This document shows, piece after piece, positions 43,460 through 52,229 of a DNA stretch of 64,000 nucleotides (position 1 is its first letter; every line of letters starts with the position of its first letter). The position numbers were made by a program, and so were the translations under genes. Under the pieces are notes generated by a model. The model saw only the letters and a list, made by a program, of their open reading frames with translations. It was not told where the DNA came from and ran no database searches. The DNA is from Nocardia donostiensis (lineage in GTDB: Bacteria; Actinomycetota; Actinomycetes; Mycobacteriales; Mycobacteriaceae). The DNA is taken from positions 34,483-98,482 of the forward strand of contig NZ_MUKP01000022.1 in NCBI RefSeq assembly GCF_002081715.1, in the 5' to 3' direction.

Positions 43460-44923
43460 ATGCCCACCACTGTCACCTCGCCGCAGGTAGCCGTCAACGA
43501 TATCGGCTCTGCCGAGGACTTCCTCGCCGCCATCGACGCCACGATCAAGTACTTCAACGACGGCGATATCGTCGAAGGAACCATCGTCAAAGTCGATCGC
43601 GACGAGGTTCTGCTCGACATCGGTTACAAGACCGAAGGCGTCATCCCTTCCCGCGAACTCTCCATCAAACACGATGTCGACCCCAACGAGGTCGTTTCCG
43701 TGGGCGACGAGGTGGAGGCCCTTGTTCTCACCAAGGAGGACAAAGAGGGCCGTCTGATCCTGTCGAAGAAGCGGGCGCAGTACGAGCGTGCGTGGGGCAC
43801 CATCGAGGAGCTCAAGGAGAAGGACGAGGCGGTCCGCGGCACCGTCATCGAGGTAGTCAAGGGCGGTCTGATCCTCGATATCGGCCTGCGTGGCTTCCTG
43901 CCCGCCTCCCTGGTCGAGATGCGTCGCGTCCGCGATCTGCAGCCGTACGTCGGCAAGGAGATCGAGGCCAAGATCATCGAGCTGGACAAGAACCGCAACA
44001 ACGTGGTCCTGTCCCGTCGCGCCTGGCTGGAGCAGACCCAGTCCGAGGTGCGCAGCGAGTTCCTGCACCAGCTGCAGAAGGGCCAGGTCCGCAAGGGTGT
44101 GGTCTCCTCCATCGTCAACTTCGGCGCTTTCGTCGACCTGGGCGGTGTCGACGGTCTGGTGCACGTCTCCGAGCTGTCCTGGAAGCACATCGACCACCCG
44201 TCCGAGGTTGTCGAGGTGGGCAACGAGGTCACCGTCGAGGTGCTCGACGTCGACCTGGACCGCGAGCGCGTTTCGCTGTCGCTCAAGGCCACCCAGGAAG
44301 ATCCGTGGCGTCAGTTCGCCCGCACCCACGCGATCGGCCAGATCGTGCCGGGCAAGGTCACCAAGCTGGTTCCGTTCGGCGCCTTCGTCCGTGTCGAAGA
44401 GGGCATCGAGGGCTTGGTGCACATCTCCGAGCTGGCCGAGCGCCACGTCGAGGTCCCCGACCAGGTGGTTGCGGTCGGCGACGACGCGATGGTCAAGGTC
44501 ATCGACATCGACCTGGAGCGTCGCCGGATCTCGCTGAGCCTCAAGCAGGCCAACGAGGACTACCACGCCGAATTCGATCCGTCGAAGTACGGTATGGCCG
44601 ACAGCTACGACGAGCAGGGCAACTACATCTTCCCCGAGGGCTTCGATCCCGAGACCAACGAATGGCTCGAGGGCTTCGACAAGCAGCGCGAAGAGTGGGA
44701 AGGCCGCTACGCCGAGGCGGAGCGTCGCCACAAGATGCACACCGCGCAGATGGAGAAGATGGCGGCCGATGCCGCAGCCGAGGCTGCGACCGGCGGCGGC
44801 GCCTCCAACTACTCTTCCGAGAGCGGCGCCCAGGCTGCGGGCCAGGCCGAGTCGGGCGGCGGCTCGCTCGCCAGCGATGCCCAGCTTGCGGCACTGCGGG
44901 AGAAGCTCTCCGGGAACGCGTGA
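43460..44923 (+). CDS. rpsA: Ribosomal protein bS1
   Basis: 487 residues from ATG 43460; 14 upstream in-frame codons are not supported by homology. Four S1 RNA-binding repeats lie at about 33-102, 120-186, 207-275 and 292-361 (for example GDIVEGTIVKVDRDEVLLDIGYK and KGVVSSIVNFGAFVDLGGVDGLVH-type units). The C-terminal 110 residues are charged and end in an Ala/Gly/Ser-rich tail, as in mycobacteria. It binds mRNA to the 30S subunit. A strong terminator follows. Confidence 0.97.
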   Translation: MPTTVTSPQVAVNDIGSAEDFLAAIDATIKYFNDGDIVEGTIVKVDRDEVLLDIGYKTEGVIPSRELSIKHDVDPNEVVSVGDEVEALVLTKEDKEGRLILSKKRAQYERAWGTIEELKEKDEAVRGTVIEVVKGGLILDIGLRGFLPASLVEMRRVRDLQPYVGKEIEAKIIELDKNRNNVVLSRRAWLEQTQSEVRSEFLHQLQKGQVRKGVVSSIVNFGAFVDLGGVDGLVHVSELSWKHIDHPSEVVEVGNEVTVEVLDVDLDRERVSLSLKATQEDPWRQFARTHAIGQIVPGKVTKLVPFGAFVRVEEGIEGLVHISELAERHVEVPDQVVAVGDDAMVKVIDIDLERRRISLSLKQANEDYHAEFDPSKYGMADSYDEQGNYIFPEGFDPETNEWLEGFDKQREEWEGRYAEAERRHKMHTAQMEKMAADAAAEAATGGGASNYSSESGAQAAGQAESGGGSLASDAQLAALREKLSGNA

Positions 44924-44956
44924 GCACCACGTAGACCCGAACAGCGGTAGACAGCC

Positions 44957-44990
44957 GAAGACCCCGGTCCGAGCATGGACCGGGGTCTTC
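44957..44990 (+). terminator. Intrinsic terminator of rpsA
   Basis: GAAGACCCCGGTCC-GAGCAT-GGACCGGGGTCTTC, a perfect 14-bp stem followed by GCGTTTCTCT. Located 33 bp after the rpsA stop. The clearest terminator in the window. Confidence 0.9.
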
Positions 44991-45683
44991 GCGTTTCTCT
45001 AGGTGGCGGGCACGGCCTGTACTCGGCAGATACGGCTGTGGCCCAACCCGAGGGGCTGGGCCACGAACCGTGGAACGGATCAGCCTGCGGTGGCGGGCAC
45101 CCAGCGGGTACGCAGCACGGCTGGACGTCTGCGCATGGCCGCGAAACTGTGCCGAGCCGGACTGATCAATGAGGTGAACCACGTGCGGCGATGCTCAGCT
45201 AGAGCTGCCGCGACGGCAGGGATCTCGAGGCAATGCACTCGCCCCGCCATACCCAGGCGGTGGCGACCCGTCTGGTTGTTTGTGCCCAATGGTCTTCCTT
45301 TGCTTTCCGGTATCGGCCTGGACGCCACGGCGAAGAATAGTCCAAACAACGTTGTTCGCCGCGTATTTTAAGCAGCAAATTACCCTGCGTGTCGAAAATT
45401 TCTTCCCCGAAAGTCGGGATCGACCGTAAATGTTGCGAAATGGTCTCGGCTGCGTCACGGAACGGGCAATTACTTCGGAGGGAGGTGAAATAGCCCGGCG
45501 CAGTGGGTATTCCAGATCGGATCTGGTATTCGTGGCAACAGATGGTTCGCTCGTTATTCGTTTACATCCTGCCGCGCCCGAAGCGATATATGCGCCCGAC
45601 GCGCCGAAACGAGTTCCGCGCGGCGGAGCGCAAGGCACCAGGGCACCTCGGCGGCGGAACCACGACGGTGCGAGACTGGTCGG
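44991..45683. other. Gene-free, locally AT-rich region between rpsA and coaE
   Basis: No convincing gene. It contains an 8-bp inverted repeat (GTGGCCCA 45038-45045 / TGGGCCAC 45057-45064), a 12-bp perfect palindrome AACAACGTTGTT (45345-45356), and a strong Shine-Dalgarno-like GGAGGGAGGTGA (45478-45487). No good start codon or plausible protein follows the last. From 45280 to 45600 base composition is clearly lower in GC than its surroundings. Confidence 0.6.
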
Positions 45684-46898
45684 ATGTTACGAATCGGCCT
45701 CACCGGAGGTATGGGCGCGGGAAAGTCGACAGTGGCTCGGATACTCGCCGAACACGGAGCGGTGATCATCGACTCGGACGTGATAGCCCGAGAGGTGGTT
45801 GCCCCGGGCACCGAGGGGCTGGCCGCCCTGGTCGACGCGTTCGGCGCCGATATCCTCGCCGCCGACGGCAGCCTGGACCGCCCCGCATTGGCGGCCAAGG
45901 CATTCGGCGACGACGAGTCACGCGCGCGACTCAATTCCATCACCCATCCGCTGGTCGGTAAACGCACTGCGGAACTGCTGGCCGCCGCTGCGCCGGACGC
46001 AATAGTCGTGCAGGATATCCCGCTGCTGGTGGAGAACGGCCTCGCGCCGCTGATGAATCTGGTGATCGTCGTCGATGTGGCCGCGGAAACTCGAATTCGA
46101 CGGCTGGTGGAATTTCGCGGGGTTGCCGAAGCGGATGCTCGTGCCCGTATTTCCGCGCAAGCCACGGATGAACAGCGCCGCGCGGTAGCCGATGTGCTGC
46201 TGGACAACAACGGACCGGCCGGCGCGATCGAAGAGGCGGTTCATCGGCTGTGGGATGAGCGCCTGGTCCCGTTCGAAGCGAATCTGCGCGCGGGCCAGGT
46301 CGCGTCCACCGAATTCCGGGTCGTCGAACACGACCCGGACTGGGCGGTGCAGGCGCAGCGGCTGATCGCGCGGCTGTGGGTGGCCTGCGGGTCGGCGGCG
46401 CAGCGGATCGACCACATCGGTTCCACCGCGGTGCCGGGGCTGCCCGCCAAAGATGTGATCGATCTGCAGATCACCGTCGCCGACCTCGCTGCCGCCGACG
46501 GCCTACGCGAGGCGCTCGCCGCTGCCGGATTCCCGGTGCAGACACATATCTCCCACGACAACCCCACACCGACTGCCGAGGATCCGGCGGGCACGGATAT
46601 CACGCGCTGGGCCAAGCGGGTGCACGCTAGTGCGGACCCGGGTCGTCCGGCGCGAGTGCATCTGCGGGTGGCGGGAACGCCGGGACAGGAGTTTGCGCTG
46701 GCGTTCCGTGACTGGCTCCGCGCGGATGCGGCAGCTCGTGCGGAGTACGCGGAAGTCAAACGGGAAGGGGAGAAGAAGGCCGCCGGGCTGACCGGTGACG
46801 CGGCGGTGGCAGCCTACCTGGAGATCAAGAAACCGTGGTTCGACTCGGTGTATCCGCGGGTTCTGCAGGCCCGGTCTGCGTTCGGTGCGCAAGAGTGA
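45684..46898 (+). CDS. coaE: Dephospho-CoA kinase fused to a GrpB domain
   Basis: 404 residues. Residues 1-200 are CoaE, phosphorylating dephospho-CoA in the last step of CoA synthesis: P-loop GGMGAGKS at 8-15, DSDVIAREVV, and LLDNNG near 172. Residues 212-395 are a GrpB/UPF0157 domain of the nucleotidyltransferase fold (VVEHDPDWAVQAQRL, IDHIGSTAVPGLPAKDVIDLQITV, HLRVAG). The same fusion exists in mycobacterial CoaE (Rv1631), where the second domain aids folding or regulation. It is intact. Confidence 0.95.
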   Translation: MLRIGLTGGMGAGKSTVARILAEHGAVIIDSDVIAREVVAPGTEGLAALVDAFGADILAADGSLDRPALAAKAFGDDESRARLNSITHPLVGKRTAELLAAAAPDAIVVQDIPLLVENGLAPLMNLVIVVDVAAETRIRRLVEFRGVAEADARARISAQATDEQRRAVADVLLDNNGPAGAIEEAVHRLWDERLVPFEANLRAGQVASTEFRVVEHDPDWAVQAQRLIARLWVACGSAAQRIDHIGSTAVPGLPAKDVIDLQITVADLAAADGLREALAAAGFPVQTHISHDNPTPTAEDPAGTDITRWAKRVHASADPGRPARVHLRVAGTPGQEFALAFRDWLRADAAARAEYAEVKREGEKKAAGLTGDAAVAAYLEIKKPWFDSVYPRVLQARSAFGAQE

Positions 46899-47008
46899 GG
46901 GCCTGAGCGGCCAGCGCCCGGCGGCGGCCTCACCGCCCCTGTCCACGCCAACAGCTCGTCGACATCATCCCCGCTGTACGGCAGCCTCCTGATCCGGTCT
47001 CCCCACGT

Positions 47009-47533
47009 CTAGAGCCAGGTCAGCGGCATGCCGAGGCTTTCGGTCCAGCGTTGGAAATCGTGTCCGTTGGCGGCGATACCGTCGATGGCCGCGGTAGCAG
47101 CGGCCACTGCGGCTTCGGCGGTTGTTGCGTCGATGAGGCCCGCGGTGTGGGCGGCGAGCAGTTCGTCGACGTCGAGCAGTTTCGTCTCGCGACCGGTGCG
47201 CACCACCAGATCGAGGTAGTGGTCCACCGAACGCCATTTCTTCGGCTCGATCTGGCGGAATTCGCCGATGTCGATGTAGTAGTCCTGGTCGCGCAGATGC
47301 GCCGGACGGAAATGGAACACCGTGGCGCGGATCGCCAGGCTCGGCAGCAGCCAGGACTCCAGGTAGTGGAATTCGGGGTGATCGGCGGTGCGCGCCATGT
47401 ACAGGCCCCAGGGTTCGGTGTGGAAGCGTTCGACCGCGCGGATGAACCCCTTCGGATCGATATTGGTCAGCTCTGCCACATTGAAGTACTCCACCTTGGG
47501 CCGGTGGACGTCCACTGCTGGTGCCTGTGCCAT
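47009..47533 (-). CDS. DUF402 domain protein (Rv1632c-like)
   Basis: 174 residues from ATG 47533; the frame is open far upstream but that part is antisense to uvrB. DUF402 hallmarks are RPWGLYMAR-like EPWGLYMARTADHP, the acidic pair in YYIDIGEFRQIEPKKWRSVDHYLDLVV and DVDELLAAHTAGLID. Related proteins are nucleotide phosphatases or RNase-associated. The position matches Rv1632c. It is divergent from uvrB with a 75-bp shared promoter region. Confidence 0.85.
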   Translation of the reverse strand: MAQAPAVDVHRPKVEYFNVAELTNIDPKGFIRAVERFHTEPWGLYMARTADHPEFHYLESWLLPSLAIRATVFHFRPAHLRDQDYYIDIGEFRQIEPKKWRSVDHYLDLVVRTGRETKLLDVDELLAAHTAGLIDATTAEAAVAAATAAIDGIAANGHDFQRWTESLGMPLTWL

Positions 47534-47541
47534 GTCCACAG

Positions 47542-47547
47542 AATCTA
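47542..47547 (-). promoter_or_regulatory. -10 element, DUF402 gene
   Basis: TAGATT on the minus strand, 8 nt before the ATG at 47533. Confidence 0.4.
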
Positions 47548-47595
47548 CCGGCCGCCGCGACCGGCCACGGCCCGTAACTTGTCGGTGACCGGGCC

Positions 47596-47601
47596 TACCC
47601 T
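47596..47601 (+). promoter_or_regulatory. -10 element, uvrB
   Basis: TACCCT, 7 nt before the ATG at 47609. No LexA-type box was found in the 75-bp divergent region. Confidence 0.4.
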
Positions 47602-47608
47602 GGTTGGC

Positions 47609-49816
47609 ATGGCATTCGCAACCGAACTTCGTGCCAAGGCCGACGCCGCCGCAGCGCCCGCGAGCAGCGAGGCCGACGGCGAGACCCCGCTGGCCCGGTC
47701 GGAGTTCCGCCCTGTGGGCGAGATCGAACGCGCCGACGGCCGGTTCCAGGTGGTCAGCCCCTATCAGCCTGCGGGCGACCAGCCTGCCGCGATCGATGAA
47801 CTGGAGCGGCGCCTCACCGCGGGTGAACCGGATGTGGTGCTGCTCGGCGCCACCGGTACCGGTAAATCCGCGACCACCGCCTGGCTGATCGAGCGGGTGC
47901 AGCGCCCCACCCTGGTGATGGCGCCGAACAAGACCCTCGCCGCGCAGCTGGCCAACGAACTGCGCGAGATGCTGCCCCATAACGCCGTCGAGTACTTCGT
48001 TTCCTACTACGACTACTACCAACCCGAGGCGTACATCGCGCAGACCGACACCTATATCGAGAAGGACAGCTCGATCAACGACGATGTCGAGCGCTTGCGC
48101 CATTCGGCCACCTCTAGCCTGCTGTCGCGGCGCGATGTGGTGGTGGTTGCGTCGGTCTCGTGCATCTACGGCCTCGGCACACCGCAGTCGTACCTGGACC
48201 GGTCGGTGCAGCTGCAGGTCGGCACCGAGGTGGACCGCGACGCCCTGCTGCGGCTGCTGGTCGACATCCAGTACACGCGCAACGATATGGCCTTCACCCG
48301 CGGATCGTTCCGGGTACGCGGCGACACCGTCGAGATCATCCCTTCCTACGAGGAACTGGCGGTGCGCATCGAATTCTTCGGCGACGAGATCGAGGCACTG
48401 TACTATCTGCATCCACTCACCGGTGACGTGGTTCGCCAGGTGGATATGCTGCGCATCTTCCCGGCCACGCACTATGTGGCCGGGCCGGAACGGATGGAGC
48501 GGGCGGTCCGCGATATCGAGGCCGAACTCGAAGAACGGCTGGCCGAGTTCGAACGCCAGGGCAAACTGCTGGAAGCGCAGCGACTGCGGATGCGCACCCA
48601 ATACGACCTGGAGATGATTCGCCAGGTCGGGTTCTGCTCCGGTATCGAGAACTATTCGCGCCATATCGACGGCCGCGCTGCCGGGTCTGCGCCCGCCACG
48701 CTGCTGGACTATTTTCCCGACGATTTCCTGCTGGTCATCGACGAATCGCATGTCACGGTCCCGCAGATCGGCGGGATGTACGAAGGCGATATGTCGCGTA
48801 AACGCAATCTGGTGGAGTTCGGCTTCCGGTTACCGTCCGCGGTCGACAACCGGCCGCTGACCTGGGAGGAGTTCGCGGACCGGATCGGCCAGGCGGTGTA
48901 CCTGTCGGCCACTCCGGGTCCGTACGAACTGGGCCGCACCGGCGGTGAGGTGGTCGAGCAGGTCATCCGCCCGACCGGGCTGGTCGATCCGAAGGTCATC
49001 GTCAAACCCACCAAGGGGCAGATCGACGACCTGGTGCACGAGGTCCGGCTGCGCACCGAACGCGACGAACGCGTCCTGGTCACCACACTGACCAAAAAGA
49101 TGGCAGAGGACCTCACCGACTATCTGCTCGGGCTCGGCGTGCGGGTCCGGTACCTGCATTCGGAGATCGACACGCTGCGCCGGGTGGAGTTGCTGCGGCA
49201 GCTGCGGCTCGGCGAATACGACGTGCTGGTCGGTATCAACCTGCTGCGTGAAGGTCTCGACCTGCCGGAGGTATCGCTGGTCGCGATCCTCGACGCGGAT
49301 AAGGAAGGGTTTCTGCGCAGCAGCACCAGCCTCATCCAGACCATCGGGCGCGCCGCCCGCAACGTGTCCGGGGAGGTGCACATGTACGCCGACAAGGTCA
49401 CCGATTCGATGCGGCACGCCATCGAGGAGACCGAACGGCGCCGCGCCAAGCAGATCGCATACAACGAGGACATGGGCATCGACCCGCAACCGCTGCGCAA
49501 GAAGATCGCCGACATCCTCGACCAGGTGTATCAGGAGGCCGACGACGAGGTCCCGGTCGGCGGCTCCGGACGCAACACCAGCCGTGGCCGCCGCGCCCAG
49601 GGCGAACCGGGGCGGGCAGTGAGTGCGGGTGTGATCGAAGGCCGGGATATCTCCGCGATGCCGCGCGCCGAACTCGCCGATCTGGTGCAGGAGCTGACCG
49701 ATCAGATGATGAACGCGGCGCGCGAGCTGCAGTTCGAGCTGGCCGGGCGGTTACGTGACGAGATCGCCGATCTGAAGAAGGAGCTGCGCGGTATGGACGC
49801 CGCGGGGTTGAGTTGA
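47609..49816 (+). CDS. uvrB: Excinuclease ABC subunit B
   Basis: 735 residues from ATG 47609, with an N-terminal extension of about 30 residues. It verifies damage in nucleotide excision repair. Walker A is GATGTGKSAT; the beta-hairpin reads EYFVSYYDYYQPEAYI; helicase motifs include DESHVTVPQIGGMYEGD, TKKMAEDLT and QTIGRAARN. The C-terminal UVR motif (QELTDQMMNAARELQFELAG) contacts UvrC. uvrA lies 7.7 kb downstream. Confidence 0.98.
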   Translation: MAFATELRAKADAAAAPASSEADGETPLARSEFRPVGEIERADGRFQVVSPYQPAGDQPAAIDELERRLTAGEPDVVLLGATGTGKSATTAWLIERVQRPTLVMAPNKTLAAQLANELREMLPHNAVEYFVSYYDYYQPEAYIAQTDTYIEKDSSINDDVERLRHSATSSLLSRRDVVVVASVSCIYGLGTPQSYLDRSVQLQVGTEVDRDALLRLLVDIQYTRNDMAFTRGSFRVRGDTVEIIPSYEELAVRIEFFGDEIEALYYLHPLTGDVVRQVDMLRIFPATHYVAGPERMERAVRDIEAELEERLAEFERQGKLLEAQRLRMRTQYDLEMIRQVGFCSGIENYSRHIDGRAAGSAPATLLDYFPDDFLLVIDESHVTVPQIGGMYEGDMSRKRNLVEFGFRLPSAVDNRPLTWEEFADRIGQAVYLSATPGPYELGRTGGEVVEQVIRPTGLVDPKVIVKPTKGQIDDLVHEVRLRTERDERVLVTTLTKKMAEDLTDYLLGLGVRVRYLHSEIDTLRRVELLRQLRLGEYDVLVGINLLREGLDLPEVSLVAILDADKEGFLRSSTSLIQTIGRAARNVSGEVHMYADKVTDSMRHAIEETERRRAKQIAYNEDMGIDPQPLRKKIADILDQVYQEADDEVPVGGSGRNTSRGRRAQGEPGRAVSAGVIEGRDISAMPRAELADLVQELTDQMMNAARELQFELAGRLRDEIADLKKELRGMDAAGLS

Positions 49817-49828
49817 GCGGTCCCCGGA

Positions 49829-49855
49829 TTGCCGCGCCCGCGCGGGGCACGGCAA
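49829..49855 (+). terminator. Hairpin after uvrB
   Basis: TTGCCG (49829-49834) pairs with CGGCAA (49850-49855), enclosing a GCCCGCGCGGGGC inner stem. It lies between the convergent uvrB and VOC genes, so it could serve both. Confidence 0.5.
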
Positions 49856-49872
49856 CCGGTCCGGGTGCGGTG

Positions 49873-50343
49873 TCAGGCTTGGGTCGCCATCCACTCGTTC
49901 GCCCGGCGTTCGGCCTCCTCCGGGGATACGTCCTCGACTCTGGTCATCACCACCCAGCGGTGTCCGAACGGATCGTGGACCGCGGCATAGCGGTCACCGG
50001 TGACGAAGGTCTGCGGGTCATCGGCGCTGCGCGCGCCGTGCTCGCGGGCTCGGGCCACCACAGCATCCACATCGGGGCAGTAGTGCACCACCGAGGTGTG
50101 CACCCATTCGCCGTTGGGGGCGAGCACCCCGTGATCGGGAACCGGCATGCCGACCTGGATTGTCGAGTCACCGATTTTCAGCTCGGCATGGGCGGGCTGT
50201 CCGTCGGGCAGGTCGTTGCGAGTGACCACTTCGGCGCCGAATACCGCGCGGTAGAAATCGATCGCTTTGTTGCCGTCACCGACAGCGAGGAAACAGGTGA
50301 TCGAGTGGTAGCCATCGGGAATCGGGTTCACTGTGTCGGTCAT
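49873..50343 (-). CDS. VOC (glyoxalase/bleomycin-resistance) family protein, PhnB-like
   Basis: 156 residues from ATG 50343. The pattern YHSITCFLAVGDGNKAIDFYRAVFGAEVVTR and VHDPFGHRWVVMTRVEDVSPEE fits the PhnB-like VOC group with two beta-alpha-beta-beta-beta modules. The metal or substrate pocket cannot be assigned. It is divergent from an AraC gene, 53 bp apart, so that regulator may act on it. Confidence 0.88.
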   Translation of the reverse strand: MTDTVNPIPDGYHSITCFLAVGDGNKAIDFYRAVFGAEVVTRNDLPDGQPAHAELKIGDSTIQVGMPVPDHGVLAPNGEWVHTSVVHYCPDVDAVVARAREHGARSADDPQTFVTGDRYAAVHDPFGHRWVVMTRVEDVSPEEAERRANEWMATQA

Positions 50344-50396
50344 GGCAACCACTGTTGTCGAAGGCGATCGCATGGTCTTGTAAGAAAGCGACACCG

Positions 50397-51284
50397 ATGA
50401 GTTCGCGTGGCGATACGGCCCCGATCCTGCCGGCGTCCGAGCCGGTACCCGGCGACGACAAAGGCATCCTGCACCCGCGTGAACAGGCTCGCCACCGCAC
50501 CCTGGTGCGGTTGCCCGCCGGGCCGGAAGTGGGCGTCTACGTCGAGTGGTATTGGTCGGTGCGCTGGGATCTGCGGGGCAGGCCACCGTATTACGCGCAG
50601 GTGCTGCCGTACCCGTGCGTCAACGTCACCTTCGAACAGACCTCGGCTCGTTCGGGCGCTTTCGTCAACGGAGTCTGCACCACGAAATATGTACGGGAAT
50701 TAGCCGATTCCGGGGAAACATTCGGGGTGCGTTTCCGCGCGGGTGGTTTCGGCGCGTTCACCGGGCTGGACGTCGGATCCTTCCGCGACCGCGCGGTTCC
50801 GCTGGCCGAAGTCATGCCGGAATCCGGTGATCTGGCCGACCGCGTGCTGGCCGAGAGCGGCGATGCCGGTCGCCGCCGGGTGGTGGAGGAGTTCCTGTCG
50901 GCCCGCACGGTGGGCGAGGACCTCAATTATCGTCTGGTGCTGCGTATCGTCGAGACGATGGCGCGCGACGGGCAGCTGACCCGGGTGGATCAGGTGACCG
51001 AACGGTTCGGGGTCCCGACCCGGAGGTTGCAAAGACTTTTCCGGCGCTACATCGGGGCCGGACCGAAATGGGTGCTGCGCCGTTATCGCCTGCAGGACGG
51101 CGCCCATCTGCTCGCCCGCGGCCGCATCGAGGATCTCGCGGCGCTGGCGGCCGAACTCGGTTATTTCGATCAGGCCCATTTCACCCGGGAATTCACTGCG
51201 GAAGTCGGAATGGCTCCGCTGGAATATGCCAAGAGTTCGCTACGCTCGCGCGATGAGGTGACTTCGAAGGTCGTGAGCGGTTGA
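50397..51284 (+). CDS. AraC family transcriptional regulator (DUF6597-type sensor)
   Basis: 295 residues from ATG 50397. The N-terminal half has the cupin-like DUF6597 sensor (GVYVEWYWSVRWDLRGRPPYYAQVLPYPCVNVTFE, RFRAGGFGAFTG). The C-terminal AraC domain holds two helix-turn-helices, including DQVTERFGVPTRRLQRLFRRYIGAGPKW and LAAELGYFDQAHFTREFTAEVGMAPLEY. The ligand is unknown. It ends 41 bp before a DoxX gene on the same strand. Confidence 0.9.
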   Translation: MSSRGDTAPILPASEPVPGDDKGILHPREQARHRTLVRLPAGPEVGVYVEWYWSVRWDLRGRPPYYAQVLPYPCVNVTFEQTSARSGAFVNGVCTTKYVRELADSGETFGVRFRAGGFGAFTGLDVGSFRDRAVPLAEVMPESGDLADRVLAESGDAGRRRVVEEFLSARTVGEDLNYRLVLRIVETMARDGQLTRVDQVTERFGVPTRRLQRLFRRYIGAGPKWVLRRYRLQDGAHLLARGRIEDLAALAAELGYFDQAHFTREFTAEVGMAPLEYAKSSLRSRDEVTSKVVSG

Positions 51285-51325
51285 GCATTGTCCGAACCTG
51301 TCGACGACGGATAAGGGAGCAGGAC

Positions 51326-51739
51326 ATGGATATCGTGGTGCTGATCGGGCGGGTGCTGTTCGTGGTGCTGTTCGTGAGCTCGGCCATAGGGCATTTCAGC
51401 CAGACCGAGGCCATGACCGGATACGCCCGGAGCCAAGGGGTTCCCGCCCCGCGTATCGGCGTGCTGGCCTCAGGGGTGTTGATGGGGTTGGGCGCGTTGA
51501 GCATTCTGCTCGGCGTATGGGCCGACCTCGGCGCGCTGCTGCTGTTCATCATGTTGCTACCGACCGCGTTCTTCATGCACCGGTTCTGGGCGGCCGACGA
51601 CCCGCAGACCGAACAGAACGAGATGATCCAGTTCAACAAGGATCTGGCATTGGCGGGGGCGTCGCTGATGCTGTTCGCGTTCTTCGCCCATACCGAGGAG
51701 CTCGGATTGACCCTGACCGGGCCGCTTTTCCATCTGTGA
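51326..51739 (+). CDS. DoxX family membrane protein
   Basis: 137 residues from ATG 51326, after AAGGGAG. Four membrane helices at about 2-22, 45-65, 70-90 and 108-128. DoxX signatures are LIGRVLFVVLFVSSAIGHF, ARSQGVPAPRIGVLASGVLMGLGALS and NQMIQFNKDLALAGASL-like NEMIQFNKDLALAG. Related proteins join redox or thiosulfate-linked complexes; the role here is open. It is probably co-regulated with the upstream AraC gene. Confidence 0.88.
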   Translation: MDIVVLIGRVLFVVLFVSSAIGHFSQTEAMTGYARSQGVPAPRIGVLASGVLMGLGALSILLGVWADLGALLLFIMLLPTAFFMHRFWAADDPQTEQNEMIQFNKDLALAGASLMLFAFFAHTEELGLTLTGPLFHL

Positions 51740-51799
51740 TGTGCACAACGTACTCGCTGATATTCTGCGGTTCACATCGTCCCGGAAGGTGGTGAAACA

Positions 51800-51859
51800 A
51801 TGGACATCATCGGCGCGATTCTCGGAATTTTCTGGGCGGGCTACCGGCCGTGGCCCTGA
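51800..51859 (+). CDS. Possible 19-residue microprotein
   Basis: An AAGGTGGTG ribosome site precedes an ATG opening MDIIGAILGIFWAGYRPWP and a stop. The peptide is a single hydrophobic segment ending in Arg and Trp, so it could sit in the membrane. It could also be a truncated GlsB/YeaQ-type start. Translation is unproven. Confidence 0.3.
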   Translation: MDIIGAILGIFWAGYRPWP

Positions 51860-51979
51860 GTAATATCATCCGGTGGTCCGGGTCGCCCACTATGCGGCTG
51901 TTCAGTCCGGTGGCGCAGGCCCGGCCCCGTCCGCTCGGCATGGTGTGATGAATATCCCAGTGCTTCAACGGTGTTCGCC

Positions 51980-51997
51980 TGATGTTGTGCAACATCA
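51980..51997. promoter_or_regulatory. 18-bp operator-like inverted repeat
   Basis: TGATGTTG-TG-CAACATCA, 8-bp perfect arms. It lies 233 bp before the stress-protein start. It does not fit the CRP consensus, and the binding protein is unknown. Confidence 0.4.
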
Positions 51998-52229
51998 CAA
52001 CGCTTCCGTTTCGGAATTGTATTCGCCCAGGTCGGCCCGGTCATAGTGGTGGGCGCCGGGTAAGGCAACGCCGGGGAATGCGGAAAGCTCCACGTGTGAT
52101 GTATTGCGAATTCTGATAATTCCCGGCCGGGTTGCCGCTATGGTCGACGCAGCCGCCACGCCGGAGCCCGCTTCGCCGGGACGAGCCCGGCAGCGGGCGC
52201 TCGCAGACACCAGCACAGTTGGAGGAGAG

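Larger units (their letters stand above)
51740..52229. other. Intergenic between DoxX and the stress protein
   Basis: 490 bp without a conventional gene. It contains a 19-codon ORF behind a strong ribosome site (51800-51859) and an 18-bp operator-like dyad (51980-51997). AT-richer than its neighbours. Confidence 0.5.

Noticed and set aside
43373..44740. 455-codon minus-strand open frame
   Set aside because: Complementary to rpsA. Its apparent Val/Leu/Asp repeats mirror the S1 repeats.
47534..48751. Upstream extension of the DUF402 frame to 580 codons
   Set aside because: Runs antisense through uvrB. DUF402 homology starts at ATG 47533.
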